From positions 35,263,631-35,327,630 of the forward strand of contig NC_068971.1 of NCBI RefSeq assembly GCF_016808095.1: DNA of 64,000 nucleotides. Direction: 5' to 3'. Made by a program: the position numbers and the translations under genes. The DNA is from Vigna angularis (taxonomy: Eukaryota; Streptophyta; Magnoliopsida; Fabales; Fabaceae). Positions 34,856 to 49,039 of this stretch are shown here, in pieces. Every line of letters starts with the position of its first letter. The first letter of the stretch is position 1. Below the pieces are notes generated by a model that was not told where the DNA came from, searched no databases, and saw only the letters and a list, made by a program, of their open reading frames with translations.

Positions 34856-36450
34856 GACTTAATACCTTTTTGGTCCCTCGAAAGAGGGGGATTGTTCAAA
34901 GTGGTCCTACCTCTTTTAAAAAGTTCGAAGGGGTCCCAATTTGTGACAAGTTAATCCTTTTTTGTTACGCCGTCAAAAATTTTACGGTCCATGTGCTCCC
35001 CTGGACAAAACATAATGAGGTGTCCAGTTTTTGTGATTGTGTGGCACTGTGAGGGTGAATGAAGTGTAAAATAAAAAATTGGACAAAAAGAATAGATTAC
35101 GTGGGAGTGTACTTTGAGAGGTTAAAAAAAGAGGGGTTATGGTTACGATGAAATAGTGATTTGGGATTAAACATTCTGATAAAAGTGGAGTTGAAATTGG
35201 GGTCAGTGTTTATCTCGTTGAAGGTGAAATTTGAAGATCGAATTGAAAAGCGTAACTCAGGCCATCTTTGAAACGAGTAACATTGCCAATACAAGACATG
35301 AAATAATTATCAGGGAACTCATCCTGATAACCTACTGGGTTCCCGTTTTTTGTAACAGCCTTTGCATTCAAGTCTGTTACTGATTTTTCTGTTTCTTTAT
35401 CAACTTGGTTACCAAGCAATTTTTGAGCCGCTTTGAACATTATATCACCAAAAAAGCAGGAGTAATATGGGTGCTCTACAAGTTCATACACACTCACAGT
35501 TTCCTCCAATTTTTCTCCAGTCAAATTATCTAGGTTACATATGGAAATAGTTTTCCATTGTACCTTTACAGTACGCTCATTTGCATCCATACATTGGACA
35601 ACACCCCATCTTTGACTTCTACTTTTAAGAGGATAATCAGAAGCACCTTTTTCCATAACAAACTGGTGTGGCCAAAATTCATGATTGTTTATAACATTCA
35701 CAGGCAGTAAATTCTCTGGATCCAATCCCAAAGTATGTTCACCATTTTGCAGGTTCCAAAAGTTTGATGCGCTGATGGCGAATTTTGGTTGGGTGATTTT
35801 CGCGAGAGGGTTGGGCGTTTTTTTATTTGCGATGAACTCGTGATTAGGGTTGCTAATTTGGGGTTTCCTGTCCTGTGATTAGTGTTCATCTGGGATTTGG
35901 TTGTCGTAGGTTCTCGGTGGCTATGGATGAGGCTCGATTTGGGTTTCTTTAGGTTTCTTGCAGGTTTCGAAGGAAGAGATTGGTGGAGGAGCTTGCGTTT
36001 TTGTTTCTGAGTTTTTTCAAAAGTCTAGCGGAGAAGATGGTGGTGGTTTTTTAGTATCGTTGCAGTTGCACATGGAGGAGGAAAATGTGATCTGGTTGTT
36101 AGGAAGAAGCTGGTAGCCTTAGCGGTGGTTTGAGGTGTTGACGGCGACAGTGTGTGGCTCTAACGTTTCTAGAGGTGGAAGATGAAGCTGATGTGGCAAG
36201 CAACTTTTTTTTAAAAAATTCAAAATTGACACGTTATATTACCTCAATGTGCCACGTATGAAAAAAAGTGGACAACTCATTAAGTTTTGGCCAAGGAGGC
36301 AGTTGCACCGTTAAAATTTTGACGCTGTAACCAAAAATGATTAACTTGACCCGATTTTTCACATGTTGGGACCGCTTTGAACTTTTTAAAAAAGGTAGAA
36401 CCACTTTGAACAACCTCCCTCTTTCGAGGGACCAAAAGAGGTATTAAGCC
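34856..36450. mobile_element. Pack-MULE carrying a UBC23-like gene fragment
   Basis: Long terminal inverted repeats of about 190 bp are present. The left end starts 'gacttaatacctttttggtc'. The right end, reverse-complemented, starts 'ggcttaatacctcttttggt'. Similarity continues through 'tcgaaagaggg', 'ttgttcaaagtggt' and 'tttaaaaagttc' to a shared 'gtggcac'. The flanks are TTAATATAA (34847-34855) and TTGATATAA (36451-36459), a 9-bp target duplication with one mismatch, as expected of Mutator-like transposition. There is no transposase. The interior holds a piece of a ubiquitin-conjugating-enzyme gene (35210-35760) and a second, G/T-rich gene-like segment (35770-36180). This is the definition of a Pack-MULE. 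Confidence 0.88.
35210..35760 (-). pseudogene. Captured fragment of a UBC23-like ubiquitin-conjugating enzyme E2
   Basis: An open frame of 173 codons (35731-35210) reads NVINNHEFWPHQFVMEKGAS, RWGVVQCMDANERTVKVQWK, EETVSVYELVEHPYYSCFFG, and then YQDEFPDNYFMSCIGNVTRF. These match the long N-terminal regulatory region of plant UBC23-type E2 enzymes (the group that includes PHO2/UBC24), not the catalytic UBC fold. The match stops after FKDG, where an exon boundary is expected, and the frame continues into unrelated sequence (LSYAFQFDLQISPSTR). No catalytic cysteine domain is present. The fragment lies inside the Pack-MULE and could give a chimeric or antisense transcript, but not an active E2. 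Confidence 0.85.
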
Positions 36451-36459
36451 TTGATATAA

Positions 36460-37785
36460 TATAAATATCTTGAATAATTTTCTTGTGAGAGTACATACCA
36501 AACAAGTTAAATTTGAAAAACATCGTTACGATAATTTGTCTCACATTGGATCTAATGATACTCAAAAGGCTAAACATGATCCACATTTAACTATTTAAAA
36601 CTATAAGTTTTGAACTAAGGAATTATAAAGAAAGAATAAATCTGAATCAATTTCATCATTAGATCAGTCTTCGAGGTTTTCTAATTTATACAGATTGGTT
36701 GATCGAGTCATCCACTCCTTGAGGAAATTTTTTGTCTTCAAAATCTAAGAGCTCATATTATATTACTCTATGGGTGAACCTTTTGAATAAGGCTTTGTGG
36801 ATTTGGGTCATCGAGTGAGTAAAACATTTGTTGAGCGAAATTCATTTTGTCAAAAACTTGAGAGTTGAAGGTGGCTTGGTCATTGGGTGAGTGTGATTAA
36901 GCGAATTAGTTTGTTCATAACTTTCAATACTTGGTTATTGAATGAGTTAATCCTCTTGTTGAGTAAAATTATTTTAATTAAAATCCAAAAAACTCAAAGG
37001 GGATTGGTCATTGGGCGAGTCAAGTTTCACTTGATGAGTATATCTCTAGAGGTGTCTTTCTCGAGTGAAAATGCTAGTTGAGCGAGCCATAATTTTAAAA
37101 ACTTGTAAAGTGGTCTCATTGGGCAAGCTAATAAGCTTACTAAGCAAGAGAGAGAGAGAGAGAGAGATAACTTGAGTAAGCAACTTAGTGCTTTTGGATT
37201 CTTGAAAATGCATGTAACTTGTTTGGGTTATGATGAATGAAAATAAGAAATGATTTGTTTATTTGGATGAGAAAGTTTAGATGTTTGAAAATTTAAATTG
37301 AATATATGTTGTGCATGTGTAACAGAATTGAGTTAGGGATTTAACTATAATTTACTTCTGTGTGATTGAGTAGAGCTATCTCTTTAGTTTTAATATACTT
37401 TGATTTATTTATTTGATATTTGTATGTTGTAAATATAGTTATTCTCAAGAAGAAAATACTATATTGTGAGGTTATTTGTGTATTTAATGAGGATTCGAAG
37501 AATGAAGTTATCTAGATTCTGTTAATATTAGACTCTGTTAATATTAAATTCACATAGAAAAAGATATTAAATAGTGAGAATCGATAAAAGTTTCTATGAT
37601 CCAACTGTGAAAAAAAAATAACTATGATAGATTATAAAAAATTTATATAGAGGACTTAGTTTATTTTACTTATAATTTTGTTTAAGTGAAGGTAACATGA
37701 TAAATAGAGAACTTTTAAATCTAATTCAATGTATAAGTAGTTTAATTAATTGTTTATTATGATATAATGTCATGAAAATCAGTGA

Positions 37786-37788
<3 letters not shown>
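36460..37788. other. Intergenic or LTR-like DNA with GAGCGA/GGGCGAGT words
   Basis: 36780-37145 repeats the theme 'tcattgggcgagt', 'gttgagcga', 'tgggcaagcta', which is reminiscent of the spacer part of legume LTRs. A (GA)n run lies at 37147-37168. No boundaries, target duplication or coding sequence were found. Confidence 0.35.

Positions 37789-37849
<61 letters not shown>
37789..37849. repeat. (AT)n microsatellite
   Basis: About 60 bp of uninterrupted TA dinucleotides. A poly(Ile-Tyr) reading frame over it is an artefact. Confidence 0.95.
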
Positions 37850-37852
<3 letters not shown>

Positions 37853-40597
37853 TATTATTTATTTATTGTGTATGGTTGTAGAAATTATTATTACTTATAG
37901 ATTTATGCTTACTTTTTTAATTTGTATGTGTTATTTTTCTGATAATCTTTGTACATATAAATATATTTCATGTAAAAGTGTTTAACATTAATACACCGAA
38001 AAGCTATATGTGAATACTTTAAAATGTTTAGTAAAATACTAGTAATAATGTAACTTATAAGAATAAGAAGAATAGATGCGTATTGATCACATCTCTACGT
38101 CTAATTAGTTAAATTCGCAAGTAAAAGTATTCAAATAAAATTCCACAAAAACAACCAGAATATTTCTGAATAAAATTTAACTTAAAAAAGTTTACTAAGG
38201 TAATATTTTTTTTTAATTTTTATTTGTATTATTTGTACTATTTTTTTAACATATCAAAATAAATATGAAAATCTAAATAAAATATTATAAATATATTCTT
38301 TAAAATTATTTTTATTTAAAAATATAAAATTATTTAAAATATTATAAATACAAACATTATTCTTCAAAAAATTATATTAGTATATTTTTTATATTTTTAA
38401 TTAATTAATTAGTATTTAAATACATATACTTTTTAAATTAAAAAGTAATTTTCATCTATCTCATACATTAAAACAAAAATAAAATAGTATATACAATATT
38501 TAGCAATTATTGTACTTAGGATAGTAAGGATTGAGGAGTGGATAAGCTTTGCTTCCATAGACTATGGTACTGACCACCTATTTAAGACAATCAATTACCT
38601 AATTCTGACCTTGTCTTTGATTGATGTACAACATATGCACTTTTGGTGCATGCATGTTCATCACTAACTTGCAATGGCACTATTGGACAGAAATCAAAAT
38701 CAAATAGAAAGAAATAAAGCAATATTAAATGAGTAAAGAGTTGAGAAAGTAGAGTTGTTTAATTGGTCGGTAAGAAATAAATAAAAATAATAATAAAGTA
38801 ATGCTTAATATCATTTAATTTTAACATAATATACGTGTGACATCGATAACTCTTTTAAAAACCATGAAAATTGTTTGAGAATAACTGGTTTTGTTTTCTG
38901 ACTGTTAAAGAAAGTGACATTTCATACCATTTATCAAAAGAATCAATTTTGCCCATTTTAAATGTGTTAACCTTCATGTCTCTTATTAAAATGATTTCTG
39001 TTTTTTTTTTCTTTGGTGATTTTAGGTAACAAAAAAAAATTATTTAAAAGATAATCTACTTTTTACTTTATAAAATTTTAAATAAATAACTGTTATTTTC
39101 AACCCTATTGATCCATTAATATAATAATATACAAATTAAAAAGGCTTAGTTGTTTTTACACTGAAAATATCATCTATTTAATTACTGTTATCTTCTTTCT
39201 TTCCTTTTTTTTTTTACTTTTCTTTAACTATCTAAAATAATAATAACAAATTAAAATTATCATATATAAATTAAAAAAGAACTAAGTTCTTCTCGCACTA
39301 TATTTTATCAAATATTTAATCTTATAATTTTGATATCTTTTCATTATAACCCACCATTCAAATAAGATTATCTTAAGCATCATTATTATGAACTTTAATA
39401 TTTTAAATATGTTTAATGTATATATTAAAACATAATTTGTTATCATATAAAAAATAAATAAAATAAAAGAATATAAAATAGGGAACTACAATAATAAAAG
39501 TTACCTTTCATAAAACACAAACAAACTATAATTACTATGAAAAAAAATCTAAATATAAGTAAAACATTAAATCACTTATATTAATTTTTATAAATTAAAA
39601 CTAAATTAACTAATTTATCATTAAATGATTTCTTTAAAAAAAAACATAAAAAGTTTTAAATTACATATGTTTAAAAAAATGTAAACACCAACATCATTTT
39701 CCTCTAAAACTTCTAGGAATCACTCATTAATCAATAAAAATCATGACACACTAAAGAAGAATCTCTCTTCAACTAAAGTCTTTGAAAGTCTTCCTTTCAA
39801 GCATGTTCAATTGCATAAATGATCACATAAATCCAACATAAATAAAAGTCTATATCTTAAAAAAAAAACTGAAAATTTACTCACATACTTCTTCCAACTT
39901 TTTCAAAAAATATTACCACATGAAATCAAATAAGGACAACCCCTACCTCCACCATAATATTCACCTTAAACAAATTCGCATATAGAACTTGTCATATTAC
40001 ATCTATAAATAAAATCACTTTATCTTTCCTAGTTTGAATATTGAATTTTAAAATAATATTATTCATATGTTTCTTAGATTTATTTTCAATCATATGCACT
40101 AACTCTTTAATTATAAAAAATAACATAAGGAATCATAATTGGATCCTGAAATCTATTATGTTTTCTGATCTTTAATCTTCCAAATAATAATAAAAATCAC
40201 TGTAAAATATTGAAGTAAAAAGGGACTACAATGAGACTTCATAGACTGAACAACCAAATTCAAGAAAGAAAACTACAAATTTTAAAAAATTTCCTTCAAC
40301 CACGTCCACACCTGTATAGTAATAGAAAAATGAAAAAATAAATAAGATAAATATTCAACATCATTACACATAAAAAAACACGTAGAACATGAAATCACTC
40401 ATTTTTTAACCTCCAAAATCAATAAATAAACAACTATACAACAACTTTGAAAAAAAATCAAAGTTTTTAATTAATAGTGACACCTTATTAAACAAGTCAA
40501 ATATAACCAATAATAACTTTTTCTATTTTTTTTTATGTCATTTAATATTCTTTTAGAAAACTAAGATATATTAATTTTATATATTTTTACTTTTACA

Positions 40598-40650
<53 letters not shown>

Positions 40651-41707
40651 TAAAAACTAAGTGCAAAATAAAAATAAGAATAAAAAAATTAACTAATGTT
40701 TTAAATTTTGAAAACTATAATCAAATAAAAAGAAAAGAATTTCAAATTCCCTAGAGTTAAAAGAATCAAACTCTTGATATGTATATATTTGGAGCATAAT
40801 TTAAAAAAGAAAAAACTACAAATAACATGAAATATTTTTTTTTTAAAAAAAAAGCTAAGGAGAAGGAGGAATTTATCTAAACTTGAAAAGAGTAACCATG
40901 ATTGTGCAACTTTTTTTTATCAACAACTTATGTCTTCTTTAGCCACGCTCTTTGAGATGTTTAGTTGTGTTTGTGTGAAGTCTTGTCACATTAAGATGGA
41001 TAGAAAAGGACAACACCCAGATGAATTTCCTCCATGAAAGGCAAATAAATTCCTTCACATAAATAGATAATAAAGGAGTTAGAATTCAATGGTTATGATT
41101 GTGAGAAAATGGTTAATAATTGGTTGCATTGTTTGAAGGTAACGAGAAAAGAATGAATGGAATCTTGGGATGCCATAATTGAAGTTAGAAGAAAGAAGTA
41201 AGAAGTGACAGTGAGAGATGGGAGCAATGGTGGCACAAAAAGGTGGACTTGGGCGGTGGATCTATTTCTTAAGGATATGACGTTAAAATTTGTCTCATTG
41301 CTTCATGTTTGTGAATATCAACATACCAATTATTGTATACTCTAAGGTCAATATATCAACTTATAAGGGCTCAAGTACCTAGTGCTTTTCTTAATATATT
41401 TATTGTATTATTCTAGATCTTATTAGAATGTTATTTTATTTCGTAATATAAAATTGTATTATTGTAATATTTAAATTAAAATCATTATGTGTCAAATAAA
41501 ATGTTAAGTAATATGATCAAATTACCATATTTTATGATAATATTTTATGCGTCAGGTCATCATTTAAGATATAAATAATAATAATAATAATACATATCAA
41601 TCACGTACATAATTCATAAATAAAAAATATTTACATAAGGTTCTTTTGTCTTTAACATTCTTGTATAGTTGATTCTTTTAGCTTAAGTTTTTCGCTGTAT
41701 CAATTTC

Positions 41708-41743
<36 letters not shown>

Positions 41744-42041
41744 GAGTTTTAGTTACCTTTAAGACATTTACGAGCTTTTGAAGTGATAAGCCTTCCAATT
41801 TTTATATGTTGACATTATTATTTGTGGTTTTCATTGTTTATGCAAACTTTTCAAAATCTTATTAATATAATCATAATTGTCATATTATCATTGTGTTTTG
41901 TTTAAAGAATGAAGAATTTAATATGGTTTTAAATCTATTATTTCACATGTTTTCACTTTCTTCTATGTTGAGAAAAAGAGAAAATAAATGATTGAGAGAA
42001 AAGGAAAATACAGAAAAGGAATTTAACTAAAAGAAAACATG

Positions 42042-42042
<1 letters not shown>
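37850..42042. other. AT-rich gene-free stretch
   Basis: This is more than 4 kb without any supportable reading frame. It contains TA microsatellites at 40601-40647 and 41710-41741 and many short A/T runs. No LTR or terminal-repeat signature was recognised. Confidence 0.55.

Positions 42043-42131
<89 letters not shown>
42043..42131. repeat. (AT)n microsatellite, about 89 bp
   Basis: Uninterrupted TA dinucleotides at the left edge of the gypsy LTR. Frames across it are artefacts. Confidence 0.95.
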
Positions 42132-42133
<2 letters not shown>

Positions 42134-42134
42134 A

Positions 42135-44722
42135 AGGTAGATTTCAAAACTTACATTTTTTTTCTATTACAAATTTTGAATCTTGTAAGAATCTGAAAAT
42201 AAATTAGAAAGTTAATGGGGTAATTAATTTAATGAAACCAAAACTCTTTCATTTACAAGCCCATTTTCATACATTTTGGTTCAGTAACCAAACCCCATTA
42301 TCTCTCTAAAACTTAGTTTCAGACTTTTCTATGCCTTATCTCTACCACATCTCTGCCTTCTGTCTTCCAGTCCTCTTCATTGAGCCACTGAATTTCTGTT
42401 TAGGTGGCGCTCAAACGTCCGCGACGTAGAGGGTTTCACAACCATCCGATTCGTTTTGGGTTCTAAGCTGGTAAAGTCCCACCATGCAACCTCTTCTCTT
42501 TCCTTGAACTAGCACATGCAATCTTTGTCAGTTGCATGTGTTTTGTGCTTTCATTTTCTTCAATTTTCCACTCCATTCTAGCTCTAAGAGTTGTTTCTGT
42601 CACCAATGTGGTGTTCTGTAGGGTTTTTGTTGAGTTCTCACAACTCAAGGTTCGGTTGAAGGGTTCTTGTGAGTTGTTTAGTCAAGTTACTCTAAGGTAA
42701 AGGGAGCTAGATACTTTTCCATGGGTTGTATGAACAATGCATCTGCTGAAATCTGTAATATTATGTTGTTTGATGAACAAGTTTGTGTTTAGAGTGACCT
42801 TGTTTTGTATGCATCTGTATGAGTAAATGTGGAACTGAAAATTGTTGTTGTAAATTGATCTGGGGAAAATGTATTGTTGTTATTTGGGTTCATTGGTGAG
42901 GTAGAGATGTTATGAAGGTGATTAGATAAGGGGTCAAGTGAAACTGTAGTGTTTTGGGGTAAATTGAAGGTAGTGAAGTAGCGATTTTGGGCATGGGAGA
43001 TATTGTGTAGGTTTGGGCTGTTTGGGTAGCTCATATAGGTCAATTTTGACTTGTTAGGAACTTCAAACTGGTCTAAAACAAGTTACAAGTAGTAGAATTG
43101 GATTTAGGTCCCTAAGTTGTGGAATTTGGTGTTCTAGAGTAGAATTTGAGTCTAAATCACTCTAGATTTGTAGTAAGGAGGGTTGGGATCATCTAGATAA
43201 GTTTAATTAAGTATAAAACACAAATTAGGAGTGTTAGAAGTTGGGGAAAATGACTAGAAATGGTAAAGGGTGTGTGAGTTGCATAATTCTGTAAAATTTG
43301 CGCTCTGCAGATTATGCAGACTCGTTATGCGAGCTGTCTCGCATAGCGAGACCCTGTAGAGGGTGCTCATTGTCTGGGTCATTCGCTATGCGAGCTGGTG
43401 CGCTGTGCGAATGACCAGAGGGTGCTACTTTTTGTTTGAGGATTCGCCTAGCGAATCCTGTCGTTATGTGACTAGTGATGGTCTAGAACAACTCTTATTT
43501 TAATTCGAAGGGCGAGTTTGGGCGCATAGCGTGTATTTGGGAGTGGTGGTCTCTGTTTAGGCTCTCGCATAGCGACCTCGGTGCGCTATGCGAGAGGTTT
43601 AAAGTCTGGTGCATGCTGCAAGTTAATTCGCTATGCGAATTAAGGGGTGCGCTGTGCGAGATCCTCTTGTCTCGTCTTGCGAATAGGGTGCGCTGTGCGA
43701 ATCCTCTGAGTCCAAAGTTCTCTTTTGCTCTCTTTTTGGTTGAATTAAGTGTGTGGAATGTTTGGAATGCATAGTATGATGTTGGTAATGTGATTATATT
43801 GAAAGTATGCGAGTATATGAAACATGTTTGGTGATTGAAAGTATGTGGTTTTAAAAGTATGGTTGATGGACGTAATTCCATGGACCTCAAAGGAGGTCAT
43901 GGTGGTGCCTTATGTTATTAGACGTAATTCAATGAATCTCAAAGGGAGGTTACATGGTGGTGCCCTATATTATTAGACGTAATTCCATGATCTTCAAGGA
44001 GAAGATTCATGGTGGTGCCCTTAGTGTTTAGAAGATTTGCATGGTAGCTCAGTCTTGGGGGTTATCCTGAAACTACAATGGTTAATCATTCTCAAGTAGA
44101 GAGGATTAAATCATGTCGTGAGTAGTAGTAGGAGGTCCTAGTCTTAGGTGCTTCCAGTATGGCCCAAGGTGAGTGATAACGGACTAACCTCGTGAGTGCG
44201 GTAGGGTGAAACCCATTGGCAATGGTTTTGCAAAGCAGTAGAGGCCACCACGAGTGCATGACCCGCCATAGCTCGGCAATCATTCTAAGTCCGAACGAGT
44301 CAAGTTTATAGTGCAACAAGTCATGTTTGTATAGTATAGTATATTTGTCTTTATTTGCATATTGTGTATGAATGTTATAACATGATTTTTATATCTAGCT
44401 CACCCTTGCTTCTGTGTTTGTGTTTTGCTTGGGTATGCTTTTCTTTTGCAAGGATCATCCACTTGGATGTGAGCATAGGTGGATGAGGTGCCTCTGGAGT
44501 AGGCTTTGGAGGAAGATGATGATGCTGCACCTTAGTTTAGTTAGGACTCTTAGTTGTTCCTTATTATTTTGAAATACTCTATTATGTTTAAGTTTTAAAT
44601 TAAGACTTATTTTGGAATGACTGTAACTTTAATATTTTACTTATAGTCTACTTCTCATTGTTCTCTTATATTAAAATGCAGACTTACTATATTATATGTT
44701 TCTATATAATCGGGGATGTTAC
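42135..44722 (+). mobile_element. Gypsy-type (Tekay-like) LTR, probably solo
   Basis: The 3' end reads 'ataatcggggatgttaca' (44706-44722), the classical TGTTACA end of this legume LTR group. It is preceded by 'tctagctcacccttgcttct', 'ggatcatccacttggatgtg' and 'gtggatgaggtgcctctgga', all typical of the LTR promoter/leader region. Further in are the tandem 'gacgtaattcc' repeat (43869-44030) and the CTATGCGA-word region (43290-43700). No internal domains adjoin it. The left end is unclear because it abuts the TA microsatellite. The 64-131-codon frames inside are not coding. Confidence 0.6.
43869..44030 (+). repeat. Tandem repeat of about 52-55 bp, three units
   Basis: Units start 'gacgtaattc(c/a)a' at 43869, 43921 and 43976, and each contains 'catggtggtgcc'. 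They lie inside the gypsy LTR and are moderately diverged. Confidence 0.85.
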
Positions 44723-45829
44723 ATATCTTTTTCTTAAAAGTATTACTTATATAAATTGTATTGCTTTGTTGCGTAGTGAACATGGGCATATCAAAGGACA
44801 ATAACATAAACAGTGGAAAGATGAAAAGAAGATCATATAGACGATAAAAGTACATATATAGAAAGAGATGCTTATATAAATATTTTCTATAGGTTTTTCC
44901 TACACGGACACTTATATGAACATTCGTGTTAAATGAATAAATTATATGCTTTGAAATTTGTAATCATATATATAATAAAAGTTTAGGAAACTAAAAATAT
45001 TTTAAAAATTATTTCATAACTTTGTCTTAATTGTATTTGATTCAAAAATAAAAAAGTGAACAAGTACGAAAATAATATTGGAGGTTTTTTCATAGTACAT
45101 GTAATATTTCGTTCGATAAGTATGCTAGATAAGATTCATATTATCTTTAAATGTTAAAAATTTGTCTTTCATGATATAGATGGTTTAAATTTGAGGATGA
45201 AGTCCTTTTAAGAGGGTAAGAATGATTTTTAAGAAAGTAAGAATGATGTGACCATAATTTAAGAAGAACCTGTATTATTAAAAAAATTGAGTTACTACAA
45301 AAATAAGTTAATCCGAAAAGAAAAATACAGTTTATTTAGTCTAACTAAATATCAATATAAATATGTTTTTTTATTGATAAAATGTTAATAGTTAATGTTT
45401 TATTAGTGAAAAAAAAATTGATTTTATAATTTTTTCACTTTTTTCTGTTAATAGAAATATATATTAATAAGAATAATTTATGAATGAGCATGACATACAT
45501 TTATATTACATTCTTTTATATTGATTTACACTTTTTAACGAGTGATTGTGACTAGAGGTGTCAATTTGTCTTCAAGAGTTACTTCTTTGTATTAGTCCAT
45601 GATTATGAGTTGAAAAAGCATTAGCTTTTAAAGTCCTTTATCTTAAAGTGGCATGATAAGTTTCAAGCGGGTTTCATCTTAGTGGAATATTTTAATTACC
45701 TTTTAAATATTTTTCATAATATCACTAGTCTTTAAAATATTTTAAATTTCTAAATATTATCATTTATTTTACATTAACTATAAATTGGTTATTATTTAAT
45801 TTTTACTAACTTGTAACTTAATAGGAAAG
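44723..45829. other. Intergenic AT-rich DNA, nothing recognised
   Basis: No coding sequence or defined repeat was found. Confidence 0.5.
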
Positions 45830-46490
45830 TAAATATTCAACCTGACTTATCAGAAAAGACCAAACCAACCTAACTTAGTTTCACTCGAAACTAACTTTAT
45901 CAATCGTGAGTTCAAACTTGTTGAACATGTCTCAACCTAAATTAGCATGACATGATCTAAGCTTAGCTCAACATCGACTTGACATGTATCCAATTCAACT
46001 TGGCCCAATCAACTCAACCCGATGTAGGCTAGACTTGATTTATCTAAAGATCGATTTGACTCAACTGGAATCAAAGTGGGAAAAATCAACTCGGTCTTAT
46101 GGGGCTTAACTAGACTCAATAAAAATCAGACTATGTGATTCAATATGACATAACTTAGTTTTACTTAGCCTAACATGTGCATAACTATACTCAATTGGAT
46201 GTGTGTGACTCGACTATGCCTAAGGTGTATTTGACTTAACTTTGTTTGAGATGAACCTACATGGCTCGACAAAAATTGAATCTGACTTGACTTAGTATGA
46301 GGTAGACTTAACTTGTCTTAATCCAATGTACACTCAAATTGACTTAGCATAAGGTGAGTTTGATTAGACTTAACCAAAAATGGACCTAACATGACTTAGC
46401 TAAAAATGGATCAAACATGACTTGACTAGAGTTGGACTTGACTTGACTTAGCATTGGACTTGATTTAACTTAACTTGAATGAATTCAATT
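45830..46490 (+). repeat. Degenerate minisatellite of GACTTGACTTAG-type words
   Basis: The words 'gacttgactt', 'gacttagcat', 'aacttgact', 'catgacttag' and 'tggacttgac' recur dozens of times over about 650 bp without a strict period. The composition is distinct from the flanks. No reading frame is open through it. Confidence 0.6.
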
Positions 46491-46944
46491 ATACCAAATG
46501 AATTCCTAACACGTGTTACGATTCCGAATGAGTATGATTTTTTTTAAAGTGTTAAAAATAAATTTTTTATTTAACCAAATAATTAGAAAAATAATGATTA
46601 TTGTTTTTGATATAGGTAAATTTTTTTATGAAATTTGGTTCAAACATAAAAAATACTATTAAAAATATAATATAGAAATTCTCAAGTTTCTTTTTGAAGT
46701 GAATACAATATTATTTCATATATACCATCACATTAAAAGTAACAAAAATGTTAAATAAGTTTTTAAAATATCAAATAAGATTTTACACTTAATTTATTTT
46801 GATTACTGGTACCCAAATATATAATTGGTGTCACTTTTTGTTATGATTTTCATTATTTTGTTTTATTAATGTGATCGTTGATTGATTTTGTATAATTTTT
46901 TTTAATTTACACTGTTAAAAATTTGATTATATAACATTTTTTTA

Positions 46945-48828
<1,884 letters not shown>

Positions 48829-49039
48829 CAAATAAGAAGTTGTCAAGGTTTTTATTGGGAAGAAACTCATAGACAAGGAGACGTTCTTCTCTTTCAAAAC
48901 AGAAACCAAGGAGCCTTACTAAATTTCTGTGTTGAAGCCTTGACATTAAAAGCACTTCATTCTTGAATTCAGTATCTCCTTGGCCAGAGATGCTACATAA
49001 ACTTTTGATCGCAACTTCTTGTTCATTGAAGAGCTTCCC
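48829..49039 (-). pseudogene. Orphan kinase exon of a cysteine-rich receptor-like kinase (CRK)
   Basis: A single 211-bp exon, bounded by a CAG acceptor (upstream side at 49040) and a GTAAAT donor, encodes [14 protein letters not shown], then [20 protein letters not shown], then [20 protein letters not shown] and NLDNFLF. This is the kinase N-lobe exon (VAIK lysine and C-helix glutamate) of DUF26-type CRKs. The usual VAVKRLS is changed to VAIKSLC. A 211-bp length with these boundaries is what this exon normally has. No neighbouring CRK exons (glycine loop upstream, catalytic loop downstream) were found within several kb, so it is an isolated captured or left-over exon. It is open with no stop. 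Confidence 0.85.

Noticed and set aside
37782..37985. Open frame of alternating Tyr/Ile residues
   Set aside because: It is a translated (TA)n microsatellite with a chance extension; no protein family.
41953..42147. Minus-strand poly(Ile-Tyr) frame
   Set aside because: Translation of the 89-bp TA microsatellite.
43495..43890. 131-codon minus-strand frame
   Set aside because: Antisense of LTR sequence with CTATGCGA words; no domain.
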